DNA from: an uncultured Bacteroidia bacterium
GTDB lineage: Bacteria; Bacteroidota; Bacteroidia; Bacteroidales; UBA932
Assembly (NCBI GenBank): GCA_902781705.1
Contig: CACZKE010000006.1
Coordinates: forward strand, 56,073 to 120,072
Length of the DNA stretch: 64,000 nt
Direction: 5' to 3'
The notes beneath the pieces were generated by a model. It did not search any database and was not told where the DNA came from. It saw nothing but the letters and a program-made list of their open reading frames with translations. Shown piece by piece: positions 39,649-48,073 of the stretch (positions are counted from its first letter, which is position 1; each line of letters opens with the position of its first letter). Made by a program: the position numbers and the translations under genes.

Positions 39649-40539
39649 TTATTTACCGATGAGTTTCTTCGCATCTTCCGTCAGGAACGGAAGGACTTCG
39701 TCATAGGGAAGGGTGAAACTGGGCATTCCGTCGGCATAGGAAGCGATTTCGTACTGCTGGTAGGTGAAAGTGAGACCTTCCGGGGTGGGGACGGGAGCCC
39801 AGGCGGGGAAGGGGATGACATCGCCGGACAGCATCAGGTTGTCGTCCAGCTGTTCGGGCTGGATCTCCACTCCGAACGAGGAATAGTACTGGACGAGGCC
39901 CTTCCGGAGCAGCGGCTGCATGTCCTGCAGGGCGGAATCCTCCAGGAACTTCTCCACGAGGTGGCCGTCCTTCTTGTCGAAGGTGAGCGGCCCGCATCCG
40001 ATGATGCCGCCATGGGCACCGCCCGAAAAGACGATGTCCTCGGACAGGAAGACGACATAGCGGTCCGTCTCGCTGGTCTTGGTCAATGAGAAATCGTATT
40101 CCCAGCCCGGTATCTCCTCCAGGAGCTCCTTCCTTTGGCCCTCGGTAAGTTCCTCGTTTTCGTCGATATACTGTTTCCGCTCGTCAAAGTCGGCCTGGGA
40201 GACCGTGGCGATGGTCTCGAGGGCTTTGCCCCGATAATAGTCCATGAGGGCCTTGGAATCGTCGGCATTCCCTTCGAAGGCCGGGAACATCCGGTCCTCC
40301 TCGTAAGTGCCGATATGGCTGAGCTGCCGGTCCATCACCTCGATGAATTTCGTGCGGATCGCGGCCGGGGCTCCCTTCGCTGCCACCGGCAGTTCCGCCT
40401 TGATGGTCAGGTGAGCATGGGCCGTGGAATCGGCAAACTCGAAGGTTTCTGTCTTCAAATCCTTTCCGGAAGGGCTGCAGGCCAACCCTGTCGCAACGGC
40501 CAGTCCCAGTCCTATGATTCTTTTCAGCGTTTTCATCAT
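39649..40539 (-). CDS. DUF3298-domain lipoprotein
   Basis: A 296-residue lipoprotein with lipobox GLAC about 21 residues in. The C-terminal half contains GGAHGGIIGCGPLTFDKKDG, typical of DUF3298 (RsiV-like). Relatives include the extracytoplasmic part of the anti-sigma factor RsiV, but no transmembrane anti-sigma domain or sigma factor is present. The start at 40539 is chosen; 40548 is possible. Confidence 0.8.
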   Translation of the reverse strand: MMKTLKRIIGLGLAVATGLACSPSGKDLKTETFEFADSTAHAHLTIKAELPVAAKGAPAAIRTKFIEVMDRQLSHIGTYEEDRMFPAFEGNADDSKALMDYYRGKALETIATVSQADFDERKQYIDENEELTEGQRKELLEEIPGWEYDFSLTKTSETDRYVVFLSEDIVFSGGAHGGIIGCGPLTFDKKDGHLVEKFLEDSALQDMQPLLRKGLVQYYSSFGVEIQPEQLDDNLMLSGDVIPFPAWAPVPTPEGLTFTYQQYEIASYADGMPSFTLPYDEVLPFLTEDAKKLIGK

Positions 40540-40562
40540 TTCGTACATTCAGTTCCAATTTT

Positions 40563-40570
40563 CAAAGATA
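40563..40570 (-). promoter_or_regulatory. -7 promoter box of the DUF3298 lipoprotein gene
   Basis: TATCTTTG on the minus strand, 23 bases before the ATG. Confidence 0.5.
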
Positions 40571-40627
40571 CGGAAAAATACGGATAAGTGGATGGCGGGA
40601 ATGTTGGCACTTTTCGCCAAAATCCCT

Positions 40628-40635
40628 TATCTTTG
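40628..40635 (+). promoter_or_regulatory. -7 promoter box of the 40676 gene
   Basis: TATCTTTG, 40 bases before the ATG, with TTGG near the -33 position. Confidence 0.5.
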
Positions 40636-40675
40636 TGAAAATCAATAATTCATTTGCTATAAAAAGCAGTCCGAC

Positions 40676-41422
40676 ATGAAAAAGATTCTCAAGTTTATCG
40701 TAGCCCTCGTAATTATTGTCCTGGCCGTGAGATGGTGTTCCAGCAGTTTCGGAAGCGTCATCCCCCTTCCTGGCGGCGGTTCAAGCAATACGGGCGGAAC
40801 GGTTGGTACGGGTTCGGAGGAATCCGGCGGCTGGTTCAGCCCGAAACGGCAGGACGGCGGTTCGATCTCCAATCCGAGCCTGGAGCAGGAAGTCGAAGAC
40901 CTGGAACGGGAACTGGGTGTCGGCAAGTACAAGGGACAGAAGCCATCGACCCAAACTCCGTCCACGACTTCTTCCACGACGACCTCGGCATCTACGCCCC
41001 TGTCTTTCAAGGGGATCCCGATGACCGGCACCCTGTCGGCTTTCGGATCGGAACTGGTGAAGGCCGGATTCCGCAGCGCCGGGAACGGAACCTATACCGG
41101 TGATTTCGCCGGCTACAGCGGCTGCAAGGTCACCCCGTCCGGGAACCCGGTCCGGGAAGTCCGGGTCGATTTCCCCGTCATCTCGGACTGGGACGCCCTG
41201 GAAAAGGCCTATGACAACCTCCAGGCCGACCTGACGCAGAAATACGGGATCGATCCGGTCGTCAACCGGAACCTCGCCGTCTTCAACCTCCCCGGCGGTA
41301 CCATTTCCCTGGATGCCGACGTCTCGAACCAGTCCACCTGGCACGTGATCCTGACATACGCGAATGCCGCCACGACCACCTCGACAGGCACCCTGGGCAG
41401 GAATCCCATTGACGACTTGTAG
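40676..41422 (+). CDS. Membrane-anchored protein of unknown function
   Basis: A 248-residue protein with one N-terminal hydrophobic segment (residues about 5-20). A Gly/Ser/Thr-rich low-complexity linker (about 28-110) leads to a compact C-terminal domain of roughly 130 residues (GIPMTGTLSAFGSELVKAGFRSAG to HVILTYANAA). That domain resembles in outline the small domains that Bacteroidales attach to membrane stalks, but I recognise no named family. It has its own promoter. Confidence 0.65.
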   Translation: MKKILKFIVALVIIVLAVRWCSSSFGSVIPLPGGGSSNTGGTVGTGSEESGGWFSPKRQDGGSISNPSLEQEVEDLERELGVGKYKGQKPSTQTPSTTSSTTTSASTPLSFKGIPMTGTLSAFGSELVKAGFRSAGNGTYTGDFAGYSGCKVTPSGNPVREVRVDFPVISDWDALEKAYDNLQADLTQKYGIDPVVNRNLAVFNLPGGTISLDADVSNQSTWHVILTYANAATTTSTGTLGRNPIDDL

Positions 41423-41441
41423 GAAGCGATTTTGCACGTTC

Positions 41442-41576
41442 GAGGGCACGTTTTGACTCCAAAAAGTGCCCTCAGCGATGCTCCAGCATGCGCCGGGGAA
41501 CGTATATCCGTGAAATCGTTCCCTCCGAAATGCGGACGCTTCGATTAAATGGGTGTTCCCGGAATGGAAACCACCC
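41442..41576. other. Structured intergenic stretch with three hairpins
   Basis: Perfect inverted repeats are GAGGGCAC (41442-41449) / GTGCCCTC (41466-41473), extended inside by TTTT/AAAA; GGGAACG (41496-41502) / CGTTCCC (41517-41523); and GGGTG / CACCC (41551-41576). No open reading frame is evident. It could be a small RNA or the remains of a mobile end. Confidence 0.4.
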
Positions 41577-41584
41577 CTGAAAAC

Positions 41585-41619
41585 AAAAAACCAACCACTT
41601 GTTTAAGTGATTGGTTTTG
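41585..41619 (-). terminator. Terminator of tRNA-Asn (probably bidirectional)
   Basis: Stem AACCAATCACTT / AAGTGGTTGGTT with one mismatch, followed on the minus strand by TTTTT. The plus-strand reading also ends in TTTT. Confidence 0.8.
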
Positions 41620-41624
41620 AGTTG

Positions 41625-41698
41625 CTCCCCAGCTAGGACTTGAACCTAGGACCCTCTGATTAACAGTCAGATGCTCTAACCAACTGAGCTACTGAGGA
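41625..41698 (-). tRNA. tRNA-Asn (anticodon GTT)
   Basis: A 74-base cloverleaf: acceptor TCCTCAG/CTGGGGA, D arm GCTCAGTTGGTTAGAGC, anticodon arm TCTGACTGTTAATCAGA, T arm CTAGGTTCAAGTCCTAG, and discriminator G as expected for asparagine. The 3' CCA is not encoded. Confidence 0.97.
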
Positions 41699-41741
41699 AT
41701 GTTTTCATCGTTTCCGATGCCCTTGTTTCGTTTCGGGATTG

Positions 41742-41772
41742 CAAAGGTACAACCTTTTTCGGAAACTCCAAA
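41742..41772 (-). promoter_or_regulatory. Bacteroidota-type promoter of tRNA-Asn
   Basis: On the minus strand TTTG (41769-41772), 19 bases, then TACCTTTG (41742-41749), an exact consensus match. The start would be near 41735. Confidence 0.8.
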
Positions 41773-41793
41773 CATTTTTGATGTTTTTTTCAT

Positions 41794-41801
41794 TATCTTT
41801 G
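41794..41801 (+). promoter_or_regulatory. -7 promoter box of the HU-domain gene
   Basis: TATCTTTG, 28 bases before the ATG. Confidence 0.5.
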
Positions 41802-41829
41802 CACAAGAAATTCTAACGGAAACGGAACG

Positions 41830-42750
41830 ATGGATATCGACCTCCTCGCTAAGATGGTCAAGGAAGCGATCTTGGACCACGATATGGTCACCCTCCCGGG
41901 GGTGGGCTGCTTCGTGGCCGAACTGATGCCGTCCACCTTCTCGGACAAGGGCTACACGATCAATCCGCCGTACCGCCGTCTCTTTTTCTCCCCGAGGCAG
42001 GGGAATGACACCATCCTCCGGGACCTGTATGTCGATGCCAACCGCGCCGACGGGGTGGACGCCCCGATGGCGGAACGCATCCTCACGGAGTTCCTCGCCG
42101 AGATGAAGGAAATCCTCAAGGTCCGGAAAACCGTAGTTTTCCCCGGTCTGGGCCGCCTCCGCGCCACGCGCGAGAACCATTTCTTCTTCGTGGCCGACGA
42201 GGACCTGGACATCTGGCCGGAAGGCCTGGGGCTTGCGCCGATTTCCCTGAAAACCCATGTGGAAACACCGGAGGAGGTGGCTTCCGCCGTTGCCGGGCTG
42301 GCTGAACTGATGGCTGAACCGGAGCCCGGGCCGGTCCTTCGACAGGCTCAGGAACCGGAAATTACGCCGGAGCCTCTTCCCGAACCTGTCATGGAACCCG
42401 AACCTGTTGCCGAACCGGAACCGCTCGTTGAGCCGGAAACACCGGTCGAACCCGAGCCCGAACCCGATTCCGAGCCCGTACCCGAACACGAGCCCGTACC
42501 CGAACCTGAAACCGTATCGGAACCTGTTCCGGAGCAAGTCCAGGAACCGGTCCTTCAACAAGTCCAGGAACCGAAAAAGGTTCAGGAGCCGGTGAAAAAG
42601 CCGTTCCCGAAGTTCTGGAAGGTGTTCCTGATCGTTCTCGGCGCCCTTGTCGTCCTTCTTGTCCTCTTCGCCCTAGCCGGCCGGCTGGCCCCGGGGGTGG
42701 TGGACCGGCTTCTGTATTCTCCCGAGGAACTTGAAATTCTCCGTTATTAA
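41830..42750 (+). CDS. HU-like (CCDC81-type) domain protein with Pro-Glu linker and one membrane helix
   Basis: A 306-residue protein. Residues about 1-130 contain two HU-fold-like units as in Bacteroidota SPOR proteins (LPGVGCFVAELMPSTFSDKG and FPGLGRLRATRENHFFFVADED). A long Pro/Glu/Val repeat (about 155-255) follows, then one transmembrane helix (KVFLIVLGALVVLLVLFALA) and only ~25 residues beyond it. The SPOR domain that often ends this architecture is missing. An EPVLRQAQEPE segment is encoded by a common bacterial repeat sequence (42337-42356). Confidence 0.78.
   Translation: MDIDLLAKMVKEAILDHDMVTLPGVGCFVAELMPSTFSDKGYTINPPYRRLFFSPRQGNDTILRDLYVDANRADGVDAPMAERILTEFLAEMKEILKVRKTVVFPGLGRLRATRENHFFFVADEDLDIWPEGLGLAPISLKTHVETPEEVASAVAGLAELMAEPEPGPVLRQAQEPEITPEPLPEPVMEPEPVAEPEPLVEPETPVEPEPEPDSEPVPEHEPVPEPETVSEPVPEQVQEPVLQQVQEPKKVQEPVKKPFPKFWKVFLIVLGALVVLLVLFALAGRLAPGVVDRLLYSPEELEILRY
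42337..42356 (+). repeat. Short interspersed repeat CTTCGACAGGCTCAGGAACC in the HU-domain gene
   Basis: A 20-base sequence of a type seen widely as an interspersed repeat in bacteria, read in frame as LRQAQEP. A decayed relative follows at about 42551-42570 (LQQVQEP), within the same Pro-Glu linker. Confidence 0.5.
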
Positions 42751-42761
42751 TGCTAATTTTG
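42731..42761 (+). promoter_or_regulatory. Promoter of the thioesterase gene
   Basis: TTGA (42731-42734), 19 bases, TAATTTTG (42754-42761). It lies over the end of the HU-domain gene. Confidence 0.6.
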
Positions 42762-42785
42762 CACCGCAAAAGCAAGGTTAGCCGT

Positions 42786-43547
42786 ATGAGTGAAGTCAGA
42801 AGAGAAGGTTACAAGTTCTGTCAGGACATCTGCATCCCCTGTTACGAAACGGATGCTTCCTCTTATCTGAAACCCGCCTCTTTCATGGACATGGCCCAGG
42901 AAATCGCCTACTGGGCTGCCCAGGAACTGGGTTTCGGTTATGACGACTTGCATGTCCACCATACGGCCTGGGTCCTTTCCCGGATGCATTTCCATTTCGC
43001 GGATCCTCCCAAGTGGCGTGATAATGTGACCCTGTATACCTGGCACAAAGGCCCTTCCGGCCTTTTCTACCTGCGTGATTTCTACCTGAAGGACGGGGAA
43101 GACAACCGTCTCGTGACCTGCACCAGTTCCTGGGTGGTCATCGACGAACGCACCCGCCGCCTGGTCCGGCCCGAGGAGATGAACCACCTCCTGAGCGTGG
43201 ACGGAGACGTGGACAGCGCGATCGTGGAGGAGGCCCCGAAGGTGATGATGCCCCGCGGCAGCGAACCCGTTCCCGCCGGGGAGCATACGGTCGTCTATTC
43301 GGACGTGGATATCATCGGCCATACCAACAACGCCCGCTATATGGTGTGGGCGATGGATTGCCTCCCGTACGAGGTGGTTTCGGGCCGCCGCATCCGGGAC
43401 GCTTACGTGAATTTCAACAAGGAGACCACCCCCGGCACCCTCGTGCAGTTGTCCCGCCTGGAAGCGGAAGAGGACGGGCGCATGGTCCAGTACGTGGAAG
43501 GCCGCGTGGACGGGAAGTCCGCCTTCTGCGTCAAATTGGTATTCTGA
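42786..43547 (+). CDS. Acyl-ACP thioesterase
   Basis: A 253-residue double-hotdog thioesterase of the FatA/FatB-like family. It releases free fatty acids from acyl carrier protein. N-terminal hotdog landmarks are YLKPASFMDMAQEIAYWAAQELGFG and WVLSRMHFHFADPPKWRD. The second half has the DVDIIGHTNNARYMVWAMD block, which contains the catalytic Asn/His region. The start at 42786 gives the normal N-terminus. Confidence 0.9.
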   Translation: MSEVRREGYKFCQDICIPCYETDASSYLKPASFMDMAQEIAYWAAQELGFGYDDLHVHHTAWVLSRMHFHFADPPKWRDNVTLYTWHKGPSGLFYLRDFYLKDGEDNRLVTCTSSWVVIDERTRRLVRPEEMNHLLSVDGDVDSAIVEEAPKVMMPRGSEPVPAGEHTVVYSDVDIIGHTNNARYMVWAMDCLPYEVVSGRRIRDAYVNFNKETTPGTLVQLSRLEAEEDGRMVQYVEGRVDGKSAFCVKLVF

Positions 43548-43551
43548 CACT

Positions 43552-45237
43552 ATGAGAGAACTGTTCCTGGGGCAAGGTGTTGCCCATTCCATCCTGCTGA
43601 TCGCCTTCGTCATGGGCATCGGCATCTATCTCGGACGCTTCAAGGTCAAGGGCATATCCCTCGGTTCCACCTGGATCCTGTTCGTCGGCATCCTCGTGAG
43701 CCACTTCGGTTTCCGGGCCGATCCGGAGATCCTCCACTTCGTCAAGGAATTCGGCCTGATCCTGTTCGTCTTTTCCATCGGCCTGCAGGTAGGCCCCGGT
43801 TTCTTCCATTCGTTCAAGTCCGGAGGCGTGAAGATGAACCTGCTGGCTGCGATGAACATCCTGCTGGCGGTCGGTATCACCTGGGCCATCTCCGCTATCT
43901 CGGGGGAGGACCTCAGGACCATGGTGGGCGTCATGTCCGGCGCCGTGACCAACACGCCCGGCCTCGGTGCCGCGCAGCAGACCTTCATCGACGTGGCCTC
44001 TTCGGCCGGCGTGGACTCCGTCCAGGCTTCCCAGGCTGCTTCGGGACTGGCTTCCGGCTATGCCGTGGCCTACCCGATCGGCGTCATCGGCGTCATCGGC
44101 GTCATCCTGCTGTTCAAGGCCATCTTCAAGATCGAACCGTCCAAGGAACTCGCTGACCTTCAGGCGCATGAAGATAATGCCGGCCAGGCCCGGCGGATGC
44201 ATGTCGCCGTGGAGAATCCGGCCATCTTCGGCAAGAAACTCTATGACATCCTGCACGAGTTCAATGCCGATTTCGTTGTTTCCCGCATCATGAAGGGGAA
44301 CGAGATCATCTTCCCGACCGGGGACACCGTCCTGAACGAAGGGGACAAGGTCCTCATCGTGACCTCACAGGACGAAGTGGACAAGATCCGCATCCTTTTC
44401 GGTCAGGAAGTGCCCATGCATGTATCCGACTGGGTGGAGAAGGACCACAACCTGGTAACCCGCCGCCTGTCGGTCACCAAGTCCTCCCTGACCGGCAAGA
44501 AACTCAAGGACCTGCATTTCCGCGGTGTTTACGGAGTGAGCGTCACCCGCGTGATCCGTTCCGGCGTCGAACTTGTCGCACGCCCGGACCTGTACATCCA
44601 GATGGGCGACGCCCTGATCTGCGTGGGCACGGAGGAGCACATTGACCGACTGGCCGAGAAAGTGGGCAATTCCAGCAGTTCCCTGGACAAACCGAACCTC
44701 GTGCCCATCTTCCTGGGCATCGTGGTCGGTATCATCTTCGGCTCCCTGCCCATCCGGTTCCCGGGCATCCCGCAGGCCATCAAACTGGGTCTGGCGGGCG
44801 GCCCGCTCATCATCGCCATCCTGCTCGGCCATTTCGGTCCCAAATACAAGGTGACCACCTATACGACCATGAGCGCTAACCTGATGGTCCGCGAAATCGG
44901 CATCTCCCTGTTCCTGGCCGCCGTGGGCCTGGGAGCCGGCGAGAACTTCGTCAGTTCCGTGGTGAACGGCGGTTACTGGTGGATCCTGTACGGCGCCTTG
45001 ATCACGATCATCCCGCTGAGCATCACCTTTATCGTCGCACGTGCCCTGTGCCATCTGAATTTCTACCAGATCTGCGGCCTCATCTCCGGCTCCACGACGA
45101 ACCCGCCGGTGCTGGCCTTTGCGCAGGGGATGTATGGAAGTGACTATACTTCCGTCAATTACGCAACGGTCTATCCGCTTTCGATGTTCCTTCGTGTGTT
45201 GGTCGCCCAACTGCTGATCCTCATTTCGTTCGCCTGA
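43552..45237 (+). CDS. AspT/YidE-type transporter with two TrkA-C domains
   Basis: A 561-residue membrane protein of the aspartate-alanine exchanger family. Two membrane halves (residues about 10-190 and 385-560) flank two RCK_C/TrkA-C domains (about 210-290 and 295-375). Each half has the family GAxTNTPxL-type motif: GAVTNTPGLGAA and GSTTNPPVLAFA. The substrate is unknown. Its stop overlaps the start of the NUDIX gene by one base. Confidence 0.88.
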   Translation: MRELFLGQGVAHSILLIAFVMGIGIYLGRFKVKGISLGSTWILFVGILVSHFGFRADPEILHFVKEFGLILFVFSIGLQVGPGFFHSFKSGGVKMNLLAAMNILLAVGITWAISAISGEDLRTMVGVMSGAVTNTPGLGAAQQTFIDVASSAGVDSVQASQAASGLASGYAVAYPIGVIGVIGVILLFKAIFKIEPSKELADLQAHEDNAGQARRMHVAVENPAIFGKKLYDILHEFNADFVVSRIMKGNEIIFPTGDTVLNEGDKVLIVTSQDEVDKIRILFGQEVPMHVSDWVEKDHNLVTRRLSVTKSSLTGKKLKDLHFRGVYGVSVTRVIRSGVELVARPDLYIQMGDALICVGTEEHIDRLAEKVGNSSSSLDKPNLVPIFLGIVVGIIFGSLPIRFPGIPQAIKLGLAGGPLIIAILLGHFGPKYKVTTYTTMSANLMVREIGISLFLAAVGLGAGENFVSSVVNGGYWWILYGALITIIPLSITFIVARALCHLNFYQICGLISGSTTNPPVLAFAQGMYGSDYTSVNYATVYPLSMFLRVLVAQLLILISFA

Positions 45238-45830
45238 TGTTCCCCGACCTCGTCTATCCTTTGGAACCGGCGCCCGTGTTTCCGCGCCCCAGCGTGGACC
45301 ATCCCGGAAGTGCCGCTGCCTCCCCGGAGGAGATGCTGCCCCTGATCGAGCCGAACGGTCTCGTGTATGGACAGGCCGCCCGCTCCTGGTGCCACAGCGG
45401 GACGAAGCCGCTCCATCCGGTCGTCCACCTGCACCTGGTCGACCGCTTCGGACGCATCTATCTCCAGAAACGGTCCATGACCAAGGACCTGCTGCCCGGT
45501 TATTGGGATACGGCCGTGGGCGGGCACATCACCTATGGCGAACTGGCAGCGGAAGCGCTTTACCGCGAAGCGGCGGAGGAGATCGGCCTGACCCGGTTCA
45601 ATCCCGTCTTCGTGGATACCTGGGAATGGGAGACCGAGCGGGACCGGGAGTTCATCTTCATCTTCGCCTGCGTGGGCCATCCGGACCTGGCACCGGACAA
45701 CGATGAAGTGACCGAAGGACGCTGGTGGACGCAGGAGGAACTGACCGAGGCCATCGGCAAAAACATCCTGACGCCCAATTTCGAGGCCGAGTATGCCCGT
45801 ATCCAGACGCGGCTCCTCGCACTCCTGTAG
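45237..45830 (+). CDS. NUDIX hydrolase
   Basis: A 197-residue protein. The NUDIX box is GHITYGELAAEALYREAAEEIGL, with all catalytic Glu residues. An N-terminal block (HPVVHLHLVDRFGRIYLQKRSMTKDLLPGYWDTAVGG) resembles the isopentenyl-diphosphate isomerase-like NUDIX group. The substrate is not predictable. Confidence 0.9.
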   Translation: MFPDLVYPLEPAPVFPRPSVDHPGSAAASPEEMLPLIEPNGLVYGQAARSWCHSGTKPLHPVVHLHLVDRFGRIYLQKRSMTKDLLPGYWDTAVGGHITYGELAAEALYREAAEEIGLTRFNPVFVDTWEWETERDREFIFIFACVGHPDLAPDNDEVTEGRWWTQEELTEAIGKNILTPNFEAEYARIQTRLLALL

Positions 45831-45865
45831 GAAATCCCCCGAAAATTGCCTACCTTTACAAGGTT

Positions 45866-48073
45866 ATGGCAATCGACATTGACAAATTCGTTCACGACCA
45901 GTTGTCCCTGTGGCCGGCCGTGGCGGCGAAATACCGGGCTCTCAAGAGCGTGGACACTCGCCAGATGGCCATCGGCGGTATCCTCGTGACTGTCCAGTCC
46001 AATCCGGGCCGCCTGCCCATTTTCGACCACGGCTGCCCCCTCTGCGAGGAAAACTACCTGGAACATCAGCACTTCCTTCCTTTCGAGGGACGTAAGGGAC
46101 GCAAATACCGCGTCCTGGTGAACCGCGCGCCCATTTTCCCGAACCACCTGGTCATCACCCGGGACGTCCACGTCCCGCAAACCATCTGGCACCGCTATCC
46201 GGACATGCTGGACCTGGCCGTCCAGTTCCCGGATTATGTCGTCTTCTACAACAGCCCCTTCAGCGGGACCACGGTCCCCGGCCATGCCCATTTCCAGGCC
46301 TGTCCGAAAGGATACATGCCCATGGAACGGATCGCCGACCGGCTCCTGCACGCCGTCGCCGCGAATGGGGGAGCGGTTCCCGAGGCCCATGCGGGCGACC
46401 TGTCGTTCGTCGCCTCCGTCCGGGATGCACAACTATTCCATTATAAGCACTTTACGCGTGGCGTCTTCCTCCTTCGGGCCTCTACGTCCAAATCCATGGC
46501 GAAAATGTTCTACCGCCTGCTGGACTGCTGCGACCTGGTGGACGGGGAGACGGAGCCCCGTTTCAATACCCTGGCTTTCTACAGTGAGGGCGAGTACCGC
46601 GCCGTCGTTGCCTGCCGGGCCCTCCACCGGCCGCATCATTTCTATGCGGAAGGGGAGGAGCACTTCGCCCTGAGCCCTGGTGCCGCGGACATGGCCGGCT
46701 TCTTTGTCATACCGGAAGTGTCGGATTATGAACGCATCACTCCGAAAGTCCTGACGGAAATCCTGCAGGAGATATCCCTCTCCGAAAAGCAGGAGGAACG
46801 CCTCCTGTGGCGCCTGGTGCGCACCCAGCCCCGGATCGAAGTGGGCATCATGTCCGGCCCGGAGATCGCCTTCGAGATCATCTCCGACGGGGCCGGTCCC
46901 CAGAAAGTCTCCTACCGGGAAGGGAAGATCGACTATAACGGGACCCTCTATGACGAACTCGTCTTCGAGGCCCCGACCATCTCCACCCTGTTCGCCGAGC
47001 CGTCCTTTATCCTGTACGGGGTGACGATCGGCGTGGATTTCCATTGGCAGCGACAGCAGGACCAGCAGTTCGCCGGGACCCTCAAGTTCATCGTGGACGC
47101 CGGTAAAGTGGTGGCTGTCAATGTTATCGGTGTGGAGGACTATCTCCTGAGCGTCATTTCCTCGGAGATGAAGGCGACCGCTTCGCCGGAGTTCCTGAAG
47201 GCCCATGCGGTCATCTCCCGTTCCTGGGTGATGGCCCAGATCGCCCATCGGCAGGCCGGAAAGGCCGTTTCCATCCCGTATCAGTTCGATAACGTACCGG
47301 GTCTCGTCACCTGGCTGGACGGGATACATTCCTCACCCGAAGCCCCTTCCGGCGAAATCATCAAGTGGTTCGACCACGAGGATCACCGCCGCTTCGACGT
47401 CTGTGCCGACGACCACTGCCAGCGCTATCAGGGACTTACCCTCGCCATCGGCGAGAATGTCCGGGCCGCCATCGACGAGACCTGGGGTCAGGTGTTGCGC
47501 TGCGGGGGGGAACTGGTGGATGCCCGTTTCTACAAATGCTGCGGCGGGAAGACCGAGCGCTTCTCCACCGCCTGGGCCGATGTGGACTACCCCTATCTCA
47601 CGGTCCATGAGGACCCTTGGTGCGATACGCATGATAAGGCCATCCTTGGGCAGGTGCTGAATGACTATGACCTGGAAACGGAGGATTTCCACGACTGGAC
47701 CGTCCGTTACGACCGGAAGGAATTGGCCGCTTTGATTACCCGTAAATCCGGTGTCGATATCGGCGACCTCGTTTCGCTGGAGCCCCTGGAAAGGGGCGGG
47801 TCCGGCCGGATCAAACGCCTTCGCATCACCGGGACCAAGCGGACGGTCGTCGTCGGTAAGGAACTTCTCATCAGGCGATTCCTGTCCGAAAGCCACCTGT
47901 ACAGTTCCTGGTTCGACGTGGAGATGACCCCGGACGAAGTCATCCTCCACGGCCATGGCTGGGGCCATGGCGTGGGCCTTTGCCAGATCGGCGCGGCGGT
48001 GATGGCCGCCTCAGGCAAGACCTACCGTGAAATCCTTTCCTTCTATTATCCCGGAACCACCCTCGAACGATGA
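45866..48073 (+). CDS. DUF4922 (HIT-like) - SpoIID fusion protein
   Basis: A 735-residue two-part protein. Residues about 1-320 are DUF4922, a HIT-superfamily nucleotidyltransferase/phosphorylase fold with CPLC near residue 53 and the HxH motif GHAHFQA (H140, H142). Residues about 345-735 are a SpoIID/LytB domain, which in spore formers cleaves peptidoglycan glycan strands; the catalytic-type Glu is E434 in VISSEMKATASPEFLKAHAVISRSW, with HGHGWGHGVGLCQIGA near the end. No signal peptide is visible, so the protein appears cytoplasmic. It overlaps the AmpG-like gene by 4 bases. Confidence 0.85.
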   Translation: MAIDIDKFVHDQLSLWPAVAAKYRALKSVDTRQMAIGGILVTVQSNPGRLPIFDHGCPLCEENYLEHQHFLPFEGRKGRKYRVLVNRAPIFPNHLVITRDVHVPQTIWHRYPDMLDLAVQFPDYVVFYNSPFSGTTVPGHAHFQACPKGYMPMERIADRLLHAVAANGGAVPEAHAGDLSFVASVRDAQLFHYKHFTRGVFLLRASTSKSMAKMFYRLLDCCDLVDGETEPRFNTLAFYSEGEYRAVVACRALHRPHHFYAEGEEHFALSPGAADMAGFFVIPEVSDYERITPKVLTEILQEISLSEKQEERLLWRLVRTQPRIEVGIMSGPEIAFEIISDGAGPQKVSYREGKIDYNGTLYDELVFEAPTISTLFAEPSFILYGVTIGVDFHWQRQQDQQFAGTLKFIVDAGKVVAVNVIGVEDYLLSVISSEMKATASPEFLKAHAVISRSWVMAQIAHRQAGKAVSIPYQFDNVPGLVTWLDGIHSSPEAPSGEIIKWFDHEDHRRFDVCADDHCQRYQGLTLAIGENVRAAIDETWGQVLRCGGELVDARFYKCCGGKTERFSTAWADVDYPYLTVHEDPWCDTHDKAILGQVLNDYDLETEDFHDWTVRYDRKELAALITRKSGVDIGDLVSLEPLERGGSGRIKRLRITGTKRTVVVGKELLIRRFLSESHLYSSWFDVEMTPDEVILHGHGWGHGVGLCQIGAAVMAASGKTYREILSFYYPGTTLER

